DNA of 11,013 nucleotides, from NCBI GenBank assembly GCA_016284485.1, contig JAEEOX010000115.1, positions 1 through 11,013 of the forward strand, given 5' to 3'. A model generated the notes under the pieces. The model did no database searches, was not told the origin of the DNA, and was given only the letters and a program-made list of their open reading frames with translations. Positions 5,306 through 11,013 of this stretch are shown piece by piece; the first letter of the stretch is position 1, and every line of letters begins with the position of its first letter. The DNA is from Bacillota bacterium (GTDB lineage: Bacteria; Bacillota; Clostridia; Peptostreptococcales; Anaerovoracaceae). A program made the translations under genes and the position numbers.

Positions 5306-5860
5306 ATGGAAACTATAATCAGAAATCTTGAAGAAAAAGGCGAGAAGACCATTTCTGTCCTCAAGGAGGACCTTAATACCGTGAGAGCAGGCAGAGCCAA
5401 TCCCGCACTGCTGGACAAGGTGATGGTCAACTATTACGGAATGCCCACACCCCTTAAGAACATTGCCAACGTATCCGTTCCCGATCCCAGGACGCTGATG
5501 ATCAGCCCCTTCGATCCCAAGTCGGTATCAGAGATCGAGCGCGCCATCAACATGGCAAACATCGGCATCAATCCTTCCAACGACGGCAAGGTCATCCGTC
5601 TGGTCATCCCTCAGGTCACTGAGGAGAGACGTAAGGAACTGACCAAGACCGTCAAGAAGATGGGTGAGGAGGCCAAGGTGGCTGTCAGAAACGTGAGACG
5701 TGACTCCAACGAAAAGCTCAAGAAGATGGAGAAGGATCACGAGATCACAGAGGACGACCTGAAGGACGCTCTGGAGAAGGTCCAGAAAGCCGTTGAGAAG
5801 GCTGAGAAAGCCATCGACGAAGCCATTGATCATAAGGAAAAGGAGATCATGGAAGTTTAA
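5306..5860 (+). CDS. frr: Ribosome recycling factor
   Basis: The 184-aa cytoplasmic protein works with EF-G to split the post-termination ribosome. It shows the family blocks RAGRANP (27-33), MPTPLKNIANVSVPD (46-60) and PRTLMISPFD (61-70). After these come the long charged helices of the three-helix bundle, including the lysine/glutamate-rich C-terminal segment (about 130-182). Length is normal for RRF (about 185). AAGGAGGT (5294-5301), overlapping the pyrH stop codon, fixes the ATG at 5306; an upstream in-frame TTG is rejected because it precedes the binding site. The gene is followed by two short hairpins before uppS. Confidence 0.97.
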   Translation: METIIRNLEEKGEKTISVLKEDLNTVRAGRANPALLDKVMVNYYGMPTPLKNIANVSVPDPRTLMISPFDPKSVSEIERAINMANIGINPSNDGKVIRLVIPQVTEERRKELTKTVKKMGEEAKVAVRNVRRDSNEKLKKMEKDHEITEDDLKDALEKVQKAVEKAEKAIDEAIDHKEKEIMEV

Positions 5861-5903
5861 GCTTCGGCTTGATCGTTTAATGGCTGCCCTGAGGCGGCCA
5901 TTA
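5859..5903 (+). promoter_or_regulatory. Tandem intercistronic hairpins between frr and uppS
   Basis: AAGC-TTCG-GCTT (5859-5870) forms a small stem closed by the very stable cUUCGg tetraloop and overlaps the frr stop codon. Directly after it, TAATGGC (5878-5884) pairs with GCCATTA (5897-5903), and four more pairs, including one G-U, close around the loop CTGA, giving an 11-bp stem. No T-run follows, so full termination is unlikely; mRNA processing, stability or attenuation between frr and uppS is more plausible. Confidence 0.7.
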
Positions 5904-5921
5904 GTTATGAAAGGACTAGAC

Positions 5922-6629
5922 ATGGGTGAAAAGAAACCTGTTCCTGTGCACGTAGCCGTCATAATGGACGGAAACGGCAGATGGGCGGAACTCAGGGGTC
6001 TCAGCAAGCTTGAGGGACATCACGCAGGCATGGACTCCATGAAGGAGATCATCAAAAAAGCAGACGCCATGGGCGTGAAATATCTTACGGTCTACGCGTT
6101 TTCCACCGAGAACTGGAAGATATCCAGAGAAGAGGTGGGAGGCATCTTCGATCTTCTGGTGAAATACATGGCCATCGAGCTAAAGGAAATGAACGAGAAG
6201 AACATGAAGGTGAACATCTTCGGTGACTGGCAGCACCGCCTTCCCGAGGACGCCATAGAGGCGGTAAGGGACGCAGTGGTGACCACGAGGAACAATACCG
6301 GACTGGTGTTCAACATCTGCCTGAACTACGGTTCCAGAGACGAGATCTTAAGAGCATTCAACAAGCTTCTGAAAGAGGGATGCGAAGAGGTGACGGAAGC
6401 GGACATCTCTCGTGCGCTTTATTCCGGGGAGGAGAACGGAAACGTTCCCGACCCCGACCTTATCATAAGGACTTCGGGGGAGGAGAGACTCTCCAACTTC
6501 CTGCTGTGGCAGGCTGCATACTCGGAGTTCGCTTTCACGGACACCCTCTGGCCTGACTTCAGGCCTGAGGAGTTCGAGGAGATCATAGACGAGTACAGGA
6601 CCAGAGAAAGAAGATACGGAGGGAGATAG
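5922..6629 (+). CDS. uppS: Isoprenyl transferase (undecaprenyl diphosphate synthase)
   Basis: The 235-aa cis-prenyltransferase adds eight isopentenyl units to farnesyl diphosphate to make undecaprenyl diphosphate, the lipid carrier for peptidoglycan and other wall polymers. The signature VIMDGNGRWA contains catalytic D16, followed by RGL...EGHHAG (25-36) and AFSTENW (59-65). Near the C-terminus RTSGE (183-187) and RLSNFLLWQ (189-197) bind the isopentenyl diphosphate phosphates. The ATG at 5922 is preferred over an in-frame ATG at 5907 because AAAGGA (5909-5914) lies seven bases before it and the family core begins at once. It is about 10 residues shorter at the N-terminus than many homologues. 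cdsA starts two bases after the stop. Confidence 0.96.
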   Translation: MGEKKPVPVHVAVIMDGNGRWAELRGLSKLEGHHAGMDSMKEIIKKADAMGVKYLTVYAFSTENWKISREEVGGIFDLLVKYMAIELKEMNEKNMKVNIFGDWQHRLPEDAIEAVRDAVVTTRNNTGLVFNICLNYGSRDEILRAFNKLLKEGCEEVTEADISRALYSGEENGNVPDPDLIIRTSGEERLSNFLLWQAAYSEFAFTDTLWPDFRPEEFEEIIDEYRTRERRYGGR

Positions 6630-6631
6630 AG

Positions 6632-7477
6632 ATGAAGACAAGGATCATATCCGCCATCATCATGCTGCCGCTCCTCCTTCTGGTATACTTCGGCGGTATC
6701 TGGCTCAAATTAGCATGCATCGCAATTTCATTCATCGGACTCAAGGAATTCTATGACGGGTTCAGAAACGAGGGAGCCCAGCCCTGCTATATAATAGGGT
6801 ATTGCTCCATTATACTTCTTTACGTGCTCCATTTTGCGGGCATGAGTCTGGAGTATTTTAATGGTGGGGCAGGTCAGTATGCTCCGGGACGGGAGACCCT
6901 GGTGTTGCTCTGGGCATTCGTGTCCGTTGCAGCATCCCTGATCTACGGCATGGACGTAGAAAAGAGAAAAAACCTGGACGTGGTAAGCACTCTTACAGGT
7001 ATATTCTACGTTGTTTTCTTTGTGTATTTCGTGGTACTTATAGATGAGTCAGAATATGCCCACAACTACATTTGGCTCATATTCATAATCGCCTTCGGAA
7101 CAGATATTTTTGCATATTTCTCGGGGATGCTCCTGGGCAAGCACAAACTCTGCCCCAATCTGAGCCCCAAGAAGACAGTGGAAGGCGCTGTAGGCGGCGT
7201 CATAGGTTCAATGGTATTCAGCGTGCTGTTCGGAGTGTTTTTCCTGGCTCAGGGCCATGCGCTCTCCATAAGGTTCATCATCATGGCCTGTATTGGATCA
7301 GTGGTTGCCCAGCTGGGCGACCTTACGGCATCTGCCTTCAAGAGAAAAATGGGCATCAAGGATTACGGCAACCTGATACCCGGCCACGGCGGGATCCTGG
7401 ACAGATTCGATTCGGTGCTTTTCGTGGCGCCGTATCTGTACTTTTACATTGCATTGATACTGCCGCTTTACATATAG
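6632..7477 (+). CDS. cdsA: Phosphatidate cytidylyltransferase
   Basis: The 281-aa polytopic membrane enzyme makes CDP-diacylglycerol from CTP and phosphatidic acid, the branch-point precursor of bacterial phospholipids. The CDS signature occupies residues 234-260: it starts SAFKR, contains KDYGNLIPGHGG and ends LDRFD, with the metal-binding acidic residues conserved. The N-terminal two thirds consist of hydrophobic segments separated by short loops. The ATG follows GGAGGGAG (6618-6625). uppS ends two bases upstream, and dxr begins 9 bases downstream, with its AGGTG site overlapping the cdsA stop, so translation of the three genes is probably linked. Confidence 0.96.
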   Translation: MKTRIISAIIMLPLLLLVYFGGIWLKLACIAISFIGLKEFYDGFRNEGAQPCYIIGYCSIILLYVLHFAGMSLEYFNGGAGQYAPGRETLVLLWAFVSVAASLIYGMDVEKRKNLDVVSTLTGIFYVVFFVYFVVLIDESEYAHNYIWLIFIIAFGTDIFAYFSGMLLGKHKLCPNLSPKKTVEGAVGGVIGSMVFSVLFGVFFLAQGHALSIRFIIMACIGSVVAQLGDLTASAFKRKMGIKDYGNLIPGHGGILDRFDSVLFVAPYLYFYIALILPLYI

Positions 7478-7486
7478 GTGCAGCTT

Positions 7487-8581
7487 ATGAAAGACATAGT
7501 GATTCTGGGGTCAACGGGTTCCATAGGTACCCAGACTCTGGACGTTGTAAGACATAACAGAGACAGATTCAGAGTGGTGGGGCTCACCTGCAGATCTCAT
7601 TCAGACCTGATGATGAGCCAGGCCAGGGAGTTCGGCGTTCCCGAAAAGAACTGCTTCGTGACTTCAGGCACTCCTGAGGAGACTGCCGGGAAGCTCATCG
7701 AGGCTGCAACGCTTCCCTGCGACCTGGTGGTCAACGCCCTCATGGGAATGAGAGGACTGGAGCCCACCTACCATGCGCTGATGAACGGAACGGACGTGGC
7801 CCTGGCCAACAAGGAGACTCTGGTTGCGGGAGGAAGCGTCATAATGGATCTGGTGAAGAAGACCGGGCTTAAGCTCCTTCCCATAGATTCGGAGCACTCG
7901 GCTATCTTCCAGTGTCTGGAGGGCAACCGTGACCGCAAGGTCAAAAAGATCCTCCTGACCTGTTCCGGCGGCCCCTTCAGAGGGCGCAAAAGATCCGAGC
8001 TTGTGAATGTGACCAGAGAGGATGCTCTCAAGCACCCCAGATGGGACATGGGAGCCAAGATCACCATAGACTCGGCCACTCTCATGAACAAGGGTCTGGA
8101 GGTCATCGAGGCCAAGTGGCTCTTCGACGTGGAACCGGAGAACATACAGGTCCTGGTGCATCCTCAGAGCATCGTGCATTCCGGAGTGGAGTTCATGGAC
8201 AATTCCGTGCTCTGCCAGCTGGGAGTGCCGGACATGAGGATACCAATCAGCCTGGCTCTGGGATACCCGGAGAGGCTGGACAACCCCGACAGGGAACTGG
8301 ATTTCTTCGGAGAGGGTTCCCACCTGACCTTTGAGAAGCCGGATCTGGAGACATTCAAGTGCCTGAGGCTTGCGTTTTTTGCGGCGGAAAAAGGCGGCTC
8401 ATCACCGGTGGTGATGAATGCTGCCAATGAGGTGCTGGTCCAGAGATTCCTTGAGGGCAGGGTAGGCTTCCTTGAGATGCAGGACAAACTCTGGGATACG
8501 GTCATGAACCACGAGACGGTGAAAGACCTCAGCCTGGATGATATACTTAGGATAGACAAGGAGACCCGCCAGAGGGTCTGA
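7487..8581 (+). CDS. dxr: 1-deoxy-D-xylulose 5-phosphate reductoisomerase
   Basis: The 364-aa enzyme converts DXP to 2-C-methyl-D-erythritol 4-phosphate with NADPH, the first committed step of the MEP isoprenoid pathway, and is the target of fosmidomycin. The N-terminal NADPH motif GSTGSIG is at 8-14. The divalent-metal ligands lie in IDSEHSAIFQ (D134, E136) and in LMNKGLEVIEA (E205). The block HPQSIVHSGVEF (about 225-236) is also typical. It is somewhat short against the usual 380-400 aa but keeps all catalytic blocks. ATG 7487 is chosen because AGGTG (7476-7480) precedes it; an in-frame GTG at 7478 has no binding site. The product feeds IspG, encoded two genes downstream, and UppS upstream. 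Confidence 0.97.
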   Translation: MKDIVILGSTGSIGTQTLDVVRHNRDRFRVVGLTCRSHSDLMMSQAREFGVPEKNCFVTSGTPEETAGKLIEAATLPCDLVVNALMGMRGLEPTYHALMNGTDVALANKETLVAGGSVIMDLVKKTGLKLLPIDSEHSAIFQCLEGNRDRKVKKILLTCSGGPFRGRKRSELVNVTREDALKHPRWDMGAKITIDSATLMNKGLEVIEAKWLFDVEPENIQVLVHPQSIVHSGVEFMDNSVLCQLGVPDMRIPISLALGYPERLDNPDRELDFFGEGSHLTFEKPDLETFKCLRLAFFAAEKGGSSPVVMNAANEVLVQRFLEGRVGFLEMQDKLWDTVMNHETVKDLSLDDILRIDKETRQRV

Positions 8582-8601
8582 AGAAAAGGACACTACATTA
8601 G

Positions 8602-9660
8602 ATGAAAACAGCAATACTCGCCATCTTGATGTTCCTGCTGATGATATTTCCTCATGAACTGGGGCATTTCATCGCAGCCAAGAAATTCGGCGTAAAAGTA
8701 AATGAGTTCGCCTTCGGCATGGGCCCCGCCATCTGGAAGAAACAGAAGGGCGAGACACTTTATTCCATAAGGCTCTTCCCCATAGGCGGTTTTTGCGCCA
8801 TGGAGGGCGAGGACGGACAGAACGAAGACGAAGATGAAGAGGCTCTGCCGGGCGCTGAGACCGAGAAAAAGGATCCGGACGATCCCAGGTCTTTCAACAA
8901 CAAGAAGCCCTGGCAGAAGATAATTATCCTGGCTGCAGGGTCTCTCATGAACGTGTTCACTGCGTTCATAGTGCTGACCATCATGACCACGGTGCTGGGA
9001 TTTGCCACCACCACCATAGGATCTGTGACAGCAGGCTCTCCGGCGGACCTGGCCGGCCTTGAGACAGGGGACAAGATAGTCTCCATCGACGACAAGGCGG
9101 TTAAAGAGTGGTCCGACGTGGGCAAGTACATCCAGGAGGCGGAGGGCGGAGCCGTCACATTCGGAGTGGAGAGAGACGGAGCTCAGCAGGAGTTCTCCGT
9201 ATCCCCCCAGTTCGTGGAGCAGGAAAACAGATACATAATAGGCATAACCTACAAGGGAAGCCACAACGTAATCCGGGGCGTAGGCCAGGGATTCGTACAG
9301 ACCGGCAAAATGTTCGGGATCATGATAGATTCCTTCAGGATGCTTTTCTCGGGAGAGGCAGGCATCAGGGATCTCTCGGGACCGGTGGGCATAGTCCAGA
9401 TGGTAGGGGAGACATCAAGCATCGGCTGGTGGTACTACATGTTCCTGTTGGCTTTGATCTGCGTGAATCTGGCCATGATAAACATGCTGCCTCTTCCTGC
9501 CCTTGACGGAGGCAGGATCATATTCGTCCTCTACGGCTGGATCACCGGAAGACCGGTATCAGCCAAGGTGGAGGGCATAGTCCACACCATAGGCATCATA
9601 CTGCTTCTGGCGCTGGCCGCGGTGGTCACCATGAGCGACATCGGAAGGATCATAGGATAA
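8602..9660 (+). CDS. rseP: RIP metalloprotease, RseP/site-2-protease family
   Basis: A 352-aa intramembrane zinc protease. The HELGH motif (H18, E19, H22) lies in the first membrane segment, and the third ligand D302 is in NMLPLPALDGG (294-304) in a C-terminal segment. One PDZ domain spans about 120-195 (GSPADLAGLETGDKIVSIDD is its core). The family cuts membrane anti-sigma factors and clears signal-peptide remnants. Between the first segment and the PDZ domain is a very acidic stretch (68-94: 11 E and 7 D), which seems longer than in many homologues. AAAAGGA (8584-8590) is the ribosome binding site, spaced rather far (11 bases). dxr ends 20 bp upstream and ispG starts 3 bp downstream. Confidence 0.96.
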   Translation: MKTAILAILMFLLMIFPHELGHFIAAKKFGVKVNEFAFGMGPAIWKKQKGETLYSIRLFPIGGFCAMEGEDGQNEDEDEEALPGAETEKKDPDDPRSFNNKKPWQKIIILAAGSLMNVFTAFIVLTIMTTVLGFATTTIGSVTAGSPADLAGLETGDKIVSIDDKAVKEWSDVGKYIQEAEGGAVTFGVERDGAQQEFSVSPQFVEQENRYIIGITYKGSHNVIRGVGQGFVQTGKMFGIMIDSFRMLFSGEAGIRDLSGPVGIVQMVGETSSIGWWYYMFLLALICVNLAMINMLPLPALDGGRIIFVLYGWITGRPVSAKVEGIVHTIGIILLLALAAVVTMSDIGRIIG

Positions 9661-9663
9661 AAG

Positions 9664-10749
9664 ATGACAAAAGTTGTTAACATAGGAAAAGTCAAGATAG
9701 GCGGAGGCAACCCTGTGGCGCTCCAGACCATGACCAACAGGGACCCTCACGATGAGACTGCGCTTCTCACCCAGATCAGGGAGAACGCCCTTCTTGGGTG
9801 CGACATAATCAGGCTCACTGTGCCCGACCACGAGGCGGCGGTGACCTTCGGGAAGGTCAAGAAGGATCTTCTCTCGGAAGGTCTGGACATACCTCTGGTG
9901 GCAGACATCCATTTTGACCACAAAATGGCTCTGGAAGCCATCGAGCAGGGGGCGGACAAGATCAGGATCAACCCCGGCAACATCGGAAGCCTTGAAAAGG
10001 TGAGAGAGGTGGTCAAAGCCGCCCGCGAGAGGCATGTGCCCATCAGAGTGGGAGTGAACTCCGGATCTCTGGAGAAGGACATAGTCGCAAGATACGGCGG
10101 AGTCACAGCAGAAGGCCTGGCAGAGTCCGGTCTCAGGAATCTGAGACTCATCGAGGACATGGGGTATGACGATCTGGTGGTATCCATCAAGTCCTCAGAC
10201 GTGAAGATGACCTACGACGCTCACATGATCCTCTCGAAGATGACAGATCATCCCATGCACGTGGGAATAACTGAGGCAGGCACCTTAAGGAGAGGGCAGA
10301 TCAAGTCTGCTGCAGGCATCGGCGCACTTCTTTTGAATGGGATCGGCGATACCATCAGAGTGTCCCTTACTGCGGATCCCACGGAGGAAGTGAGATACGG
10401 GCTGGAGCTTCTCAAGGCTCTGGGGCTCAGGAGCTCCGCTGTGGATCTGGTATCATGCCCCACCTGCGGAAGGACCAAGATCGATCTTCAGGGCCTTGCC
10501 GAAGAGGTGGAGAGGAGCCTTGGACCCATCGAGAAACGCCTTCAGGCTGAGGGAAAGCCTGGGATCAGGGTGGCAGTCATGGGCTGCGCAGTAAACGGTC
10601 CCGGGGAAGCCAGAGAGGCGGATTACGGTGTTGCCGGAGGCAGAGGCGAAGGCCTCATCTTCAAGAAGGGAGTCATTCTGGAAAAACTCCCCGAAGATAA
10701 GATAGTTGACGCTCTCATGAAACTCATAATAGGGGATCTGGGTCTCTGA
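9664..10749 (+). CDS. ispG: 4-hydroxy-3-methylbut-2-enyl diphosphate synthase (IspG/GcpE)
   Basis: The 361-aa iron-sulfur enzyme carries out the reductive ring opening of MEcPP to HMBPP, the penultimate step of the MEP pathway. The N-terminal TIM-barrel part shows IGGGNPVALQTMTN near the start, LVADIHFDHK and KIRINPGNIG. The [4Fe-4S] ligands are C265 and C268 in SCPTCGRT and C308 in GCAVNGPGEA, with the catalytic glutamate in GPGEA. The gap between the CxxC pair and the third cysteine is several residues longer than in the E. coli enzyme as I remember it. AGGA (9654-9657) overlaps the end of rseP, and the ATG comes 3 bases after the rseP stop. With dxr in the same operon, two MEP steps are co-expressed. 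Confidence 0.97.
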   Translation: MTKVVNIGKVKIGGGNPVALQTMTNRDPHDETALLTQIRENALLGCDIIRLTVPDHEAAVTFGKVKKDLLSEGLDIPLVADIHFDHKMALEAIEQGADKIRINPGNIGSLEKVREVVKAARERHVPIRVGVNSGSLEKDIVARYGGVTAEGLAESGLRNLRLIEDMGYDDLVVSIKSSDVKMTYDAHMILSKMTDHPMHVGITEAGTLRRGQIKSAAGIGALLLNGIGDTIRVSLTADPTEEVRYGLELLKALGLRSSAVDLVSCPTCGRTKIDLQGLAEEVERSLGPIEKRLQAEGKPGIRVAVMGCAVNGPGEAREADYGVAGGRGEGLIFKKGVILEKLPEDKIVDALMKLIIGDLGL

Positions 10750-10769
10750 CCCGGATGTAACGGTGCGAA

Positions 10770-11013
10770 ATGAGAAAGATAATCGACAGCATGGTTGACT
10801 GGGAAAGCATCACAGAAGGCCGTGTCAGCAAAGAAGAATACAGATATGAACCGGGACAGGGAACGTTCCGGAAAGATACGGGGGTCCTGGTGATACCGGT
10901 GACCCTTAATTTTGTCATCCCCTACGAGGACCTGCTCATAGTCAAGGAGCAGATCAGGGGCAGGCTCCCCTTCGTTAACGAGGTGAACCTGAGGTTGAAC
11001 TATGAGAACGTGA
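10770..11013 (+). CDS. polC: Partial CDS, probable N-terminus of DNA polymerase III PolC
   Basis: An open frame of 81 codons runs off the right edge. It starts 20 bases after ispG with only a weak ribosome binding site. The visible part is charged (E, K, R) and contains a patterned segment, LNFVIPYEDLLIVKEQIRG at 46-64, followed by a strand-like VNEVNLRLNYENV. The layout, a strand then an IPYED helix then a strand, resembles the N-terminal region of clostridial PolC, and polC often follows ispG in Firmicutes. The assignment rests as much on position as on sequence, and the polymerase and exonuclease motifs would lie outside the window. The alternative is an unrelated hypothetical gene. Confidence 0.6.
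   Translation, partial: MRKIIDSMVDWESITEGRVSKEEYRYEPGQGTFRKDTGVLVIPVTLNFVIPYEDLLIVKEQIRGRLPFVNEVNLRLNYENV

Overview
The window looks like a chromosomal segment of a moderate-GC clostridial Firmicute. This is inferred from the arginine codon use (many AGA/AGG), the strong AGGAGG-type ribosome binding sites, the anaerobe-type rubrerythrin and the order pyrH-frr-uppS-cdsA-dxr-rseP-ispG-(polC), which is the classical Firmicutes order. I cannot name the genus from sequence alone.

Layout. Positions 1-303 hold a non-coding array of short alternating inverted repeats (CACTAGTAA / TTACTAGTG). A promoter then leads to a small lipoprotein gene (444-896) and a membrane zinc metallopeptidase of the YugP type (969-1676). 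A perfect-palindrome terminator separates these from rubrerythrin on the minus strand (1740-2276). A divergent promoter region (2277-2437) drives rubrerythrin leftward and a yhbY-MATE transporter pair rightward (2438-4137). After the MATE terminator comes a second non-coding array (4185-4377, TTACTGTA / TACAGTAA). A GC-rich dyad and a good sigma-A promoter follow, then a tight operon from 4591 to the right edge: pyrH, frr, uppS, cdsA, dxr, rseP, ispG and the start of what is probably polC.

How the genes work together. The large operon links UMP supply (PyrH), ribosome recycling (Frr), isoprenoid precursor synthesis by the MEP route (Dxr, IspG), the undecaprenyl carrier for cell wall synthesis (UppS), phospholipid synthesis (CdsA), intramembrane proteolysis (RseP) and replication (PolC). 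The usual rpsB-tsf genes are not upstream of pyrH here; array 2 and a dedicated promoter occupy that place.

The most unusual content is the pair of arrays. They use different short motifs but the same geometry: hairpin-forming units of 38 nt separated by linkers of 13-15 nt, giving a period of about 52 bp (about five helical turns), with motif orientation alternating at every step. Inner stem bases differ between units while complementarity is largely kept, which suggests selection on a folded RNA, ssDNA or cruciform, or on paired protein sites. I do not recognise this as a described repeat family, and no mobile-element or CRISPR gene accompanies it here.
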